Origin: Algorimicrobium hallyeonense
GTDB lineage: Bacteria; Bacteroidota; Bacteroidia; Flavobacteriales; Flavobacteriaceae
Direction of reading: 5' to 3'
NCBI RefSeq assembly: GCF_042657385.1
Contig: NZ_JBHSLA010000002.1
Span: 186,001-250,000 of the forward strand
Length of the DNA stretch: 64,000 nt
Positions 8,326-16,496 of this stretch are shown piece by piece. Under the pieces are notes generated by a model. That model was not told the origin of the DNA. It made no database searches and was given only the letters and a program-made list of their open reading frames with translations. The position numbers and the translations under genes were made by a program. The stretch's first letter is position 1. Every line of letters begins with the position of its first letter.

Positions 8326-8894
8326 ATGAAAACAAGCAGGTTAGAAGCTTTTAGTGACGGTGTCATGGCCATTATTATTACCATTATGGTTTTAGAGTTA
8401 AGTGCACCGGAAGGAACAGATTTTCAATCGCTTTTGGCTAAAGCTCCCGTTTTTATTAGTTATGTTGCTAGTTTTATTTATGTTGGTATATATTGGAATA
8501 ACCACCATCATCTGTTTCAAATTACACAAAAAGTAATCGGTAAAACATTATGGGCCAATTTGCATTTACTTTTTTGGCTCTCCTTAATTCCGTTTACTAC
8601 AGCGTGGATTGGCGATAATTACGAAGCTAAACTACCCATAATTTCCTATGGTGTGGTTTTACTTGGTAATGCCATTGCCTATTTTATTTTGCAAAGTGTT
8701 ATTATAAAATCGCACGACGATGCTTTTCCTCTTAAAAAGCCATTGGAACGGATGGTAAAGGAAAAATTTCTATAGTATTTTATTGCCTTGGTATAGGTTT
8801 AGCCTTTATAAGTACGTGGTTATCCATTGCATGTTATGTTATAGTTGCCATTATGTGGCTCATTCCAGATACGCGGATTGAGAAAAATATTTAA
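8326..8894 (+). pseudogene. TMEM175-family potassium channel-like protein, frameshifted
   Basis: Bacterial TMEM175 (DUF1211) proteins are six-TM potassium-selective channels with an FSD motif on helix 1. Here the opening RLEAFSDGVMAIIITI carries that motif at residues 9-11, and five hydrophobic segments follow. The first frame stops at 8773. From about 8757 a second frame continues with KGKISIVFYCLGIGLAF, then a last helix ending CYVIVAIMWLIPD and a stop at 8892. This is the expected end of the family, so one base is missing in the short A run at 8757-8759 (or the A run at 8762-8766). Joined, the protein would be about 190 residues, the normal length. Either a real inactivating deletion or a sequencing error. 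Confidence 0.85.
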
Positions 8895-8916
8895 GCGTTA
8901 TAGCCAACGCTATTTT
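8894..8916 (+). terminator. weak hairpin terminator after TMEM175-like gene
   Basis: AGCGTT (8894-8899) pairs with AACGCT (8906-8911), followed by a short T-rich stretch. It overlaps the second-frame stop of the channel gene, supporting 8894 as the real gene end. Confidence 0.5.
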
Positions 8917-9024
8917 CTCCTGGGCGTTTTGGTGAATATAAAAGGATCTTAAGTTATTTTAAAGAGCAGCGCTACCAAATCATATACGAGCCAAAAATAT
9001 ATTAAACAGCAAATTCAAACAACT

Positions 9025-9741
9025 TTAAAACTGTTCCAATAGTTCTAAAACCGATTTTTTATAACTTCTACTAATAGTTAAAGCTTGGTCCTGAATCACA
9101 ACATGTTCATTGGTAAAAGATGTGATTTGTTTAATAGCGATAATATAAGATCGATGGATCCTAATAAATTGTTTACTTGGCAGTTTGGCTTCAATAGCAC
9201 TAATAGTTTCGCGTGTTACAATGGTTTCATTGGCTAGGTGAATTTTTATATAATCGCTAAAACTTTCAATATAAATAATAGCTTCAAAATCAATTTTAAT
9301 CATGCGTCTGTCTGATCTTACAAACATAAACGCATGCAATTCTGTAGTGGACATTAACGCGTTTTCTTGGGTAGCATACACATCAAAATAAGTGTTCACC
9401 GCTTTTAGTAAGCGTATAAACGAAATGGGCTTTAATAAATAATCAACAGCTTGCAATTCAAAACCTTCTACAGCATAATCGCGATAAGCCGTGGTAAAAA
9501 TAATTTTAATGTTTTTATTAATGGATTTGGCAAATGAGATACCCGAAATATCAGGCATATTAATATCCAAAAACACTAAATCAATTTTATGATTGCTAAT
9601 TACCTGAAAAGCTTCCATGGCATGACTGCAACTAGCAATGACATCTATGGCTTCAATTTTTGAAAGGTGAGCGCTAATAATATCGCGCGCCATAGCTTCA
9701 TCATCAACAATTAGACAGGCTATGTTTTTCTGGGATCGCAA
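9025..9741 (-). CDS. LytTR-type response regulator
   Basis: A 238-residue regulator. The receiver domain has IVDDE at 11-15, phosphoacceptor Asp59 in VFLDINMPD and Lys in LLKPISF. A LytTR DNA-binding domain spans about 135-238, with FIRIHRSYIIA. The only reasonable start is TTG at 9741, which follows the kinase stop codon with no gap, so translation is coupled to the kinase. Together with the kinase upstream it forms the second LytS/LytTR system within 10 kb, encoded on the opposite strand to the first. Targets unknown. Confidence 0.93.
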   Translation of the reverse strand: MRSQKNIACLIVDDEAMARDIISAHLSKIEAIDVIASCSHAMEAFQVISNHKIDLVFLDINMPDISGISFAKSINKNIKIIFTTAYRDYAVEGFELQAVDYLLKPISFIRLLKAVNTYFDVYATQENALMSTTELHAFMFVRSDRRMIKIDFEAIIYIESFSDYIKIHLANETIVTRETISAIEAKLPSKQFIRIHRSYIIAIKQITSFTNEHVVIQDQALTISRSYKKSVLELLEQF

Positions 9742-10794
9742 TTAATTAGATTTTAAGGTTAAATGAACTTTATATAAATCATCGGTGTCTAAAATAGTTA
9801 AATTATAATGGTCTTTATAGAGTAAATCTAAACGTTTCTGAATATTCTGTAAACCAATACCATCTTGGGAATTTTCAATTTTAGCTTGCGTGTTTTCTAT
9901 GGAAAAAATAATCTCCTCATGTTTGACGGTCAGGTCTATGTTTATAGATAACTTTCCTGATTTTATACCTCCATGTTTAAAACTGTTTTCTACAAATGGC
10001 AATAGAAGCATGGGTGCAATTTTTGTCGTTTCAAGAATATGGCAGTAATTAAATGTCACGGCTAATGTATCATTAAACCGCAAATTTTCAAGGGCAAGAT
10101 AATCTTCTATATGCTGTATTTCTTGTGTTAAAAGAACAAAAGGTTTATCTACTTGATATAATAAGTAATCTAGTAAATTGGAGAGTTTCAAGATCATTTC
10201 GGGTGTTTCATCTGCCTTTTTTAATGCAAAACCATACATAGTATTCAGAGTGTTAAATAAGAAATGCGGATGGATTTGCATCTTTAAATAATGCAACTCT
10301 TGTTCCTTTAGTTTTAATTGGGTTTCTAAAATTTTAGTTTCCAACACTTTGGTTTCTTCGGTGTGTTTTAAATTAAGCTGGAGCAACTTAAAAGCACTAA
10401 CTAAAATAACTACTAAATAAACACCAGAGGTGATAATAAATATATTCCGAGTTACGGGATTCATAGCCTCATATTCAAAATTGGCTAAATATATTAAACT
10501 GAAAAATATAGAAAGCATAATTAAATATCCAGAAATAATTAGGGTATATAGGCTATATAAGGCAAATTGCAAATAGCGCTTTGATACTAAATAACCTGGA
10601 ATTAATTTATAAACGGAAATATAAGTTGTGGCAATAGTAATAGGCATGATAAAGAGTGAAAACAAAAACGTATCATTAAAATTCTCATTTTTGGCACTAA
10701 AGAATTTTGTAAAAAACAACAACACACAACACCAAAAAACGAGATGTAGTAAAAAACGCAGAAGTGCTTTTAAAATGGATTTTTTTGTAAACAT
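9742..10794 (-). CDS. LytS/YehU-type sensor histidine kinase
   Basis: Membrane kinase of the PF06580 type, about 350 residues from the ATG at 10794. There are four hydrophobic segments in the first half, then a charged helix (EETKVLETKILETQLKLKEQ) leading to H-box IHPHFLFNTLN with His near residue 177. The N-box is PFVENSFKHG and the G-box DGIGLQNIQKRL. In-frame starts at 10842 and 10917 would add a leader without membrane features, so 10794 is preferred but not certain. The gene abuts its regulator. The neighbouring DUF3124 lipoproteins on both sides are possible clients; that is inference from position. Confidence 0.9.
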   Translation of the reverse strand: MFTKKSILKALLRFLLHLVFWCCVLLFFTKFFSAKNENFNDTFLFSLFIMPITIATTYISVYKLIPGYLVSKRYLQFALYSLYTLIISGYLIMLSIFFSLIYLANFEYEAMNPVTRNIFIITSGVYLVVILVSAFKLLQLNLKHTEETKVLETKILETQLKLKEQELHYLKMQIHPHFLFNTLNTMYGFALKKADETPEMILKLSNLLDYLLYQVDKPFVLLTQEIQHIEDYLALENLRFNDTLAVTFNYCHILETTKIAPMLLLPFVENSFKHGGIKSGKLSINIDLTVKHEEIIFSIENTQAKIENSQDGIGLQNIQKRLDLLYKDHYNLTILDTDDLYKVHLTLKSN

Positions 10795-10949
10795 ATAAGT
10801 AAATAAACATACAATAATACAACGTTTTTCATGCGTTTTCATATTTTGTAGACGAATAACAGATTTAGAGCTGGTTTCAACATGTCGGTTATAATGAGGT
10901 CTAAATTGGTCATCCACCGCATTTTTAAGATTTCACATGAAATGCAACT

Positions 10950-10957
10950 TATGTTTG
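10950..10957 (+). promoter_or_regulatory. TAnnTTTG -7 element for ExbB-like small protein
   Basis: TATGTTTG matches the consensus 29 bases before the ATG at 10986. Confidence 0.5.
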
Positions 10958-10985
10958 TACCATGTTTAACTAAAACCATTTGTTT

Positions 10986-11369
10986 ATGATATTATTAGCT
11001 TTATTACTCATAAATCCTTTTTCCGAAGGTGGACCCATCATGATGTCCTTAATTACCATTTGTTTAATTATTTCTATTGTTTTTTTAATTAGAGGATTCA
11101 GTAGTTTAAAATCCAACGTTAATCTATCCAAAAAAATGTTAAAGTTAGCAGCAGACAGTAGTTTGCTAGGTTTAGTATTAGGTTTTTTGGCATCTATAAT
11201 CGGATTAATTACCGCCTTCGACTCTGTTCAAGCCATGGGTGATCCAGATCCGGCTATTTTTGCAGGAGGCTTAAAAGTATCGCTGTTAACAGCTGGTTTT
11301 GGTTTGCTGACATTTATAATTGCACGAATTGGCATTCTACTTTTAAAAGGATTGCAAAAAGACGTTTAG
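10986..11369 (+). CDS. small MotA/TolQ/ExbB-like membrane protein
   Basis: A 127-residue protein with three hydrophobic segments (about 1-12, 16-34 and two longer C-terminal helices from 55 on). The segment SSLLGLVLGFLASIIGLITA, followed by GGLKVSLLTAGFGLL, resembles the pore helices of the MotA/TolQ/ExbB proton channel family. The family normally has a longer N-terminal half, so this is a short form or a degenerate relative. No ExbD/TolR-like partner is adjacent, which argues against a complete energy-transducing pair here. The ATG at 10986 is preferred over TTG at 10980. A strong terminator follows. Confidence 0.65.
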   Translation: MILLALLLINPFSEGGPIMMSLITICLIISIVFLIRGFSSLKSNVNLSKKMLKLAADSSLLGLVLGFLASIIGLITAFDSVQAMGDPDPAIFAGGLKVSLLTAGFGLLTFIIARIGILLLKGLQKDV

Positions 11370-11397
11370 TTCAAATTCATCTTATTTCATATTACAT

Positions 11398-11427
11398 AAA
11401 AGCGACTATACGGTCGCTTTTTTTTTG
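11398..11427 (+). terminator. intrinsic terminator after ExbB-like gene
   Basis: AAAAGCGAC pairs with GTCGCTTTT around a 6-base loop (11407-11412), followed by a long T tract. Confidence 0.85.
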
Positions 11428-11627
11428 TTTCAAACCTATATAATTTATTGATTAATAGGTCATTTTATAAAAATTTACAATGAAAATTTTGGCAATTAGC
11501 AAAAATTGAAGATATTTATAGTTATGATTATAGCAAATAGATACTAATCATGTTGATTTTTAAAGCGACTTATTATGGTTTAAGTTATTGTTAGGAAGGT
11601 TTTAAAAGGATACAAGATTATTTATGG

Positions 11628-11661
11628 ATCCCTTGCCCGAAATGGTGAGGGATTTTTTTTA
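11628..11661 (+). terminator. terminator-like hairpin with no gene assigned upstream
   Basis: ATCCCT (11628-11633) pairs with AGGGAT (11648-11653) and eight or more T residues follow. It lies inside a 344-base gap (11370-11713) that already contains the previous gene's terminator at 11398-11427. The roughly 200 bases between the two terminators have no convincing ORF (one 14-codon frame near 11550) and could hold a small RNA or a leader of the DUF3124 gene. Confidence 0.55.
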
Positions 11662-11713
11662 AAAATTAAAAAAGCTATTTGTATATTGCTTCCACATTAA
11701 TTTCTGCTTTCGT

Positions 11714-12226
11714 ATGAAACGTATTTATATCTGTGTATTCTTAAGTTTTGTTTGTTTATTTTCTTGTAATGAAAAACAAGACCCAGACGATTTTCATGCA
11801 GAAAACTGGAATAAAAGACGTAAAGATATTACTTCGAAAGACGTGTTGGAGCATGGAAAATCCTATCTTTCCATTTACTCCCAAATCTACAGCATGTCTC
11901 AGCATAAAACGCATAATTTAACGGCTATGGCTAGCATGCGAAACACCAGCGATTCAGATACTATTTATATAGTTAGTGCCAAATATTATGATTCTCATGG
12001 CAAATTAATTCGCACCTATTTTGATAAACCAATATATTTGGCACCTTTAGAAACTACGGAAGCTATCATTGATGAAGTAGACGTAACAGGAGGTACAGGT
12101 TCTAATTTTATATTTGAATGGCGTAAGCCTAAAGAGGCACCAGAACCTTTATTTGAAGGTGTTATGAATTCTACTTTAGGTCAGCAGGGTTTATCGTTTA
12201 CAACCGTTGGGAAACGTATTAAATAA
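11714..12226 (+). CDS. DUF3124-type lipoprotein, paralogue of 7621-8136
   Basis: A 170-residue lipoprotein with lipobox LFSC (Cys18). The domain motifs match the copy at 7.6 kb in order: SYLSIYSQIY, MASMRNTSDSDTIYIVSAKYY, KPIYLAPLETTEAII and TGGTGSNFIFEW. Linkers after the lipid anchor differ. It stands alone on its strand, 56 bases after the orphan hairpin. Function unknown. The two copies flank the second LytS/LytTR system and may be relics of a local duplication. Confidence 0.8.
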   Translation: MKRIYICVFLSFVCLFSCNEKQDPDDFHAENWNKRRKDITSKDVLEHGKSYLSIYSQIYSMSQHKTHNLTAMASMRNTSDSDTIYIVSAKYYDSHGKLIRTYFDKPIYLAPLETTEAIIDEVDVTGGTGSNFIFEWRKPKEAPEPLFEGVMNSTLGQQGLSFTTVGKRIK

Positions 12227-12308
12227 AAATCCCTTTATAAGAAGGAATCTTATATATTAACTTAAGGTCATTTTTATGGTTGTTAATGGCAAATAAGAGA
12301 GGAGCTTC

Positions 12309-13667
12309 TTACTTTTTATTCCGCTTATTATAATTCTTATCACCACGCGTCTTTGGCTTTTTATATTTGGCCGCAATTTTAAATTTATACGAACCACCTA
12401 GATTTTCTTTACTATTTTTCTCTTTCTTTTCATGAAATGCGGAACCTGGCGCATCTTCATCACGTAATTTTAGCGGATTATTTCGTTCTAAAATTTGAGG
12501 ACGTTCTTCTTCTAATAAATCTGTAGAAATAGCAACATTTTCTGGGAATTCAATTTCTGGAATTGTCATTTGCATCAAACCCTCTATACGTTCTAAAGCT
12601 TCTTGTTCTTTTTCAGTATAAAAAAGTATGGATTTACCTTCACGTTCGGCACGACCTGTTCTACCAATGCGGTGCATGTAATTTTCAGGGAAATTGGGTG
12701 TATCAAAATTGATAACGTGAGACACATTATCAATATCCAAACCACGAGCCATAACATCGGTTGCCACCAAAATCCTATTGTCGCCAGCACGAAACTGCTC
12801 AATACTTCGTAAACGGTAATTTTGAGTTTTATTGGAATGGATTACGCATAATTCATCGTGGAAATTTTCATCCAGCGCATCAAATAACCGATCTGCCATT
12901 TTCTTAAAACCGACAAAAATCAACACTTTATTAAAGGTTTCGGTGTCTTTTAAAATTTCTTTCAGCAAATTTAACTTCGTATAGAAATTGGGAACGGCAT
13001 ATTTATGTTGATCAATATTTTCTAAAGGGGTTCCAGAAACGGCAATAGAAACACGCTTTGGTGCTATAAAAAAGTCATTTATTAACGCGTCCACATCTTC
13101 CGTCATTGTAGCCGAAAACATTATGTTCTGACGACGTTCAGGTAGAATATCAAAAATATTTATTAACTGATGTCTGAAACCTAAATCTAGCATGACATCT
13201 ACTTCATCTATTACTAATTTCTGAATGGTTTTTAATTGCAACACACGACTAACGGCTAAATCATACAAGCGTCCTGGAGTGGCTACAATAATATCAATAC
13301 CTTCGGCAACAGCACGTTTTTGGGCATTAATGTTCACGCCACCATAAACACCCAATACGCGGACATTTATGTATTTGGCTAATTTTTCAATTTCATCAAC
13401 TACCTGAACTACTAATTCTCGCGTCGGCACCATTACCAAAACACGTGGACTTTCTTGTTCGGAGTATTTTAAACCCCTTAAAATTGGCAACATATAGGCA
13501 AAGGTTTTACCGGTACCAGTTTGGGCAATCCCAACGACATCAGATCCTGAAGCAACTACATTAAAGGCTTCAGCCTGAATAGGTGTTGGATTGGTAAAGC
13601 CTAAATCGTCTAATGCATTGTATAAAGGCGTATTTAATTTTAAATCTTGAAAGGTAATTGCGTCCAA
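12309..13667 (-). CDS. DEAD-box ATP-dependent RNA helicase
   Basis: A 452-residue RNA helicase of superfamily 2 that unwinds structured RNA during ribosome assembly or mRNA decay. The Q motif region TPIQ is at 28-31, Walker A AQTGTGKT at 48-55, PTREL at 81-85, TPGR at 130-133, motif II reads DEVD (154-157) rather than DEAD, SAT is at 185-187 and motif VI HRIGRTGR is in the C-terminal half. The tail is basic (KKPKTRGDKNYNKRNKK), as in many RNA-binding helicases. The only plausible start is TTG at 13667, supported by a -7 element at 13687-13694. Monocistronic. Confidence 0.93.
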   Translation of the reverse strand: MDAITFQDLKLNTPLYNALDDLGFTNPTPIQAEAFNVVASGSDVVGIAQTGTGKTFAYMLPILRGLKYSEQESPRVLVMVPTRELVVQVVDEIEKLAKYINVRVLGVYGGVNINAQKRAVAEGIDIIVATPGRLYDLAVSRVLQLKTIQKLVIDEVDVMLDLGFRHQLINIFDILPERRQNIMFSATMTEDVDALINDFFIAPKRVSIAVSGTPLENIDQHKYAVPNFYTKLNLLKEILKDTETFNKVLIFVGFKKMADRLFDALDENFHDELCVIHSNKTQNYRLRSIEQFRAGDNRILVATDVMARGLDIDNVSHVINFDTPNFPENYMHRIGRTGRAEREGKSILFYTEKEQEALERIEGLMQMTIPEIEFPENVAISTDLLEEERPQILERNNPLKLRDEDAPGSAFHEKKEKNSKENLGGSYKFKIAAKYKKPKTRGDKNYNKRNKK

Positions 13668-13686
13668 AAGTTTCTGTTTTAGGCTA

Positions 13687-13694
13687 CAAAGGTA
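13687..13694 (-). promoter_or_regulatory. TAnnTTTG -7 element for the DEAD-box helicase
   Basis: On the minus strand TACCTTTG lies 19 bases before the TTG start at 13667, supporting that unusual start. Confidence 0.6.
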
Positions 13695-13714
13695 AATGTT
13701 TTATATGTCTTATG

Positions 13715-13738
13715 CTTTATGGCTTTGCAACTTTATAA
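13715..13738 (+). repeat. three degenerate 8-bp CTTT-type units
   Basis: CTTTATGG, CTTTGCAA and CTTTATAA stand in tandem. They resemble the CTTTGCGG array at 26811-26866 and lie in the spacer between the divergent helicase and pabB genes. Confidence 0.4.
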
Positions 13739-13812
13739 ATTGTTATGATACATACCATAGTTCTGCTTTTTTATCCAATGAAATTTTCGGTACTTTGTAA
13801 ATAACTTTTTTA

Positions 13813-15117
13813 TTGAGAAAAACCCACACATATCAACCCCAAGACATCCAAGTCTTTAAAAATAAGTTACTGCTTTGGAGTCAGCAATTCCGTGAGGTTT
13901 TGTGGTTAGATTCTAATACTTACACACAAACGCATAGTAGTTATGATGCTGTTTTAGCTGTGGATGCTTTTACTAGTATTCAAACGGATTATATAGATGC
14001 ATTTCAGAAATTAAAAGAGTATCAAACCATAACTAACGATTGGATTTTTGGGTATTTAACCTATGATTTAAAAAACACAACAGAACCCTTAAAATCTGAA
14101 AACTTTGATGGATTACAATTTCCAGACATGTGTTTCTTTCAACCTAAAAAATTATTTTTAATCAAAGGAAATCAAGTGGTCTTGCAGTATCTGAATATGG
14201 TGGATGATGAGATAGAAGCAGATCTGGAAGCCATTAAAAAAGTAGAAGAATTCTATTCTAATCGCGATGAAAATGTATTAGATAATCCCATCAAAATTAA
14301 AATGAGGATTACCAAGGATGCTTATTTTGAAAAGGTGAATAATATGCTAGCTCATATTCATCGTGGTGATATTTATGAAGCTAATTTCTGTCAGGAGTTT
14401 TATGCGGAAGACACCCAAATAAAGCCATTAGCCATTTATAACAATCTGAATGCGATTTCAAAACCACCTTTTGCTACTTTCTTAAAATTAGATGATAAAT
14501 ATTTGTTGTCAGCCTCGCCTGAACGCTATTTGAAAAAATCAGGACAAACGGTTATTTCGCAACCTATAAAAGGAACCGCCAAACGGTCTGGAAATGAAGA
14601 AGAAGATACCTCACTTAAAAATCAGTTAATAAATGATGTTAAAGAGCGTAGCGAAAATATCATGATCGTGGATTTGGTACGTAATGATTTATCTAAAACA
14701 GCAATTAAAGGAAGCGTTCACGTATTGGAATTGTGTAAAATTTACAGTTTTCAACAAGTTCATCAAATGATTTCAACCATTCAAAGTACGGTTTCAGAAA
14801 GCACAAATCCTATCCATATTATTGAATCCACATTTCCTATGGGAAGCATGACAGGTGCACCTAAAATTTCGGCCATGCGCATTATTGAAAACCTTGAAGA
14901 AACAAAGCGTGGATTATATTCCGGTGCTGTTGGTTATATGACACCTCAAGGTGATTTTGATTTTAATGTGGTGATACGAAGTATACTTTACAACGCCACA
15001 AATCAGTATGTGTCGTATTCTGTTGGTGGTGCTATTACAGCTAAAAGCAATCCGTTAAATGAATACGAGGAGTGCCTCATAAAAGCCAAAGCTATGCGCG
15101 ACGTTTTGGAGGCTTAA
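13813..15117 (+). CDS. pabB: aminodeoxychorismate synthase component I
   Basis: A 434-residue chorismate-utilising enzyme that makes 4-amino-4-deoxychorismate from chorismate and ammonia for folate. The C-terminal chorismate-binding domain has PIKGTAKRSG with the active-site Lys, IMIVDLVRNDLSK, FPMGSMTGAPKISAM and ETKRGLYSGAVGYM. The PIKGT form points to PabB rather than TrpE, though anthranilate synthase I cannot be fully excluded; no trp genes are near. The glutaminase partner PabA is not adjacent. The start is TTG at 13813, with no in-frame ATG nearby. tilS follows after 56 bases with its own -7 element. Confidence 0.88.
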   Translation: MRKTHTYQPQDIQVFKNKLLLWSQQFREVLWLDSNTYTQTHSSYDAVLAVDAFTSIQTDYIDAFQKLKEYQTITNDWIFGYLTYDLKNTTEPLKSENFDGLQFPDMCFFQPKKLFLIKGNQVVLQYLNMVDDEIEADLEAIKKVEEFYSNRDENVLDNPIKIKMRITKDAYFEKVNNMLAHIHRGDIYEANFCQEFYAEDTQIKPLAIYNNLNAISKPPFATFLKLDDKYLLSASPERYLKKSGQTVISQPIKGTAKRSGNEEEDTSLKNQLINDVKERSENIMIVDLVRNDLSKTAIKGSVHVLELCKIYSFQQVHQMISTIQSTVSESTNPIHIIESTFPMGSMTGAPKISAMRIIENLEETKRGLYSGAVGYMTPQGDFDFNVVIRSILYNATNQYVSYSVGGAITAKSNPLNEYEECLIKAKAMRDVLEA

Positions 15118-15146
15118 AAGGATTACGAATAGTTCTTTTAAAAGTG

Positions 15147-15154
15147 TAAATTTG
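15147..15154 (+). promoter_or_regulatory. TAnnTTTG -7 element for tilS-dsbD
   Basis: TAAATTTG lies 19 bases before the tilS ATG. Confidence 0.55.
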
Positions 15155-15173
15155 ACGTATTATTGAAAATTAT

Positions 15174-16496
15174 ATGACACAAATTGATTTTGAAAATCAT
15201 ATGCACCAAGAATTTCCTTTTTTAGCTAAAAGCCGGATTTTAATTGCTATTTCTGGAGGAATGGATAGTGTGGTTCTAACCCGTGTTTGCCATAAAATGA
15301 ATTTAAACATTGCATTGGCACATTGCAATTTCAATTTACGCGGAACTGAAAGTGATGCGGATGAAGAATTTGTTTTAGAGTTAGCCGAAGATTTGGATTT
15401 AGAAGTTTTTATTGAAAGTTTTGAAACTGAAACTTATGCTTCGGAAAACAACATATCTATTCAAATGGCAGCGCGAGACTTGCGCTACACTTGGTTTCAA
15501 GAATTAGCAGATCAGTTACAATTCGATTATATTTTAACAGCCCATCATGCTGATGATAATGTGGAAACCTTTTTTATTAACCTCATGCGTGGTACTGGTT
15601 TAGACGGATTAACTGGTATTCCGGAAACCAATGGGAAGCTTGTTAGACCATTTTTACCATTTTCTCATAAAGCATTACAAGCCTATGCCAACACCAAAAA
15701 ATTAGTTTGGAGAAACGATAGTAGCAATGCTTCAACTAAATACCTTCGGAATAAATTACGACATGATGTTATTCCAATATTAAAGGAAATGAATCCGCAA
15801 TTCCTGGATAATTTTCAAAAAACACAAGCGCATTTGCAAGAGTCGTCTGAAATTATTGAAGATACCTTGGTGAAAATTCAAAAAAAAGTAGTGCTAGCAT
15901 CAGATAATAGTATTCAATTGGATGTAAAAAAACTACAACAATTATCCAATCCGAAGGTTTATTTATTCTACTTATTGAAAGATTTTCAATTCACAGAATG
16001 GGATGATGTCTATCAATTATTATATGCGCAATCGGGAAAATATGTATTATCTCAAACACACCGTTTGGTGAAAGATAGAAACACGTTAATTTTAACCGAA
16101 AGACCTGAAAATATTAAAACAAAGTCATTTATCTGGGAAGAAAATGAGTCCGAATTATTTCTTCCTAACGGACAATTAACCATTGAAAATAGTTCTAAAT
16201 TAGGCGAAATTTCCGCCTCAAGGCTCTATGTTGATAAAGATTTGTTAAAATATCCCTTAACGGTAAGAAAATGGGAAAAAGGCGACTATTTTTACCCTTT
16301 TGGGATGGATGGCAAAAAGAAATTGAGTAAATTTTTTAAAGATGAAAAATTGTCTTTACCCGAAAAAGAACAAGCCTGGTTATTATGTTCCAATAAGCAA
16401 ATTGTTTGGGTTATTGGTTTACGCGCCGATAACCGATTTAAAGTAACTAACGAAACGAAATCTATATTAAAAATTAGTCTCCATAATGAAACGTAA
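15174..16496 (+). CDS. tilS: tRNA(Ile)-lysidine synthetase
   Basis: A 440-residue enzyme that attaches lysine to C34 of the CAU-anticodon isoleucine tRNA, changing its codon reading from AUG to AUA; essential in bacteria. The N-type ATP pyrophosphatase P-loop SGGMDS is at 27-32, then AHCNFNLRGTESDADEEF and ILTAHHADDNVETFFINLMRGTGLDGLTGI, which are the diagnostic tRNA/ATP segments. The C-terminal TilS domain is present (KWEKGDYFYPFGMDGKKKLSKFF). Length is normal. It overlaps dsbD by 11 bases in a different frame, so the two are coupled. Confidence 0.96.
   Translation: MTQIDFENHMHQEFPFLAKSRILIAISGGMDSVVLTRVCHKMNLNIALAHCNFNLRGTESDADEEFVLELAEDLDLEVFIESFETETYASENNISIQMAARDLRYTWFQELADQLQFDYILTAHHADDNVETFFINLMRGTGLDGLTGIPETNGKLVRPFLPFSHKALQAYANTKKLVWRNDSSNASTKYLRNKLRHDVIPILKEMNPQFLDNFQKTQAHLQESSEIIEDTLVKIQKKVVLASDNSIQLDVKKLQQLSNPKVYLFYLLKDFQFTEWDDVYQLLYAQSGKYVLSQTHRLVKDRNTLILTERPENIKTKSFIWEENESELFLPNGQLTIENSSKLGEISASRLYVDKDLLKYPLTVRKWEKGDYFYPFGMDGKKKLSKFFKDEKLSLPEKEQAWLLCSNKQIVWVIGLRADNRFKVTNETKSILKISLHNET

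Noticed and set aside
12603..12812. Plus-strand ORF within the helicase gene
   Set aside because: Antisense shadow of conserved motif V/VI region.
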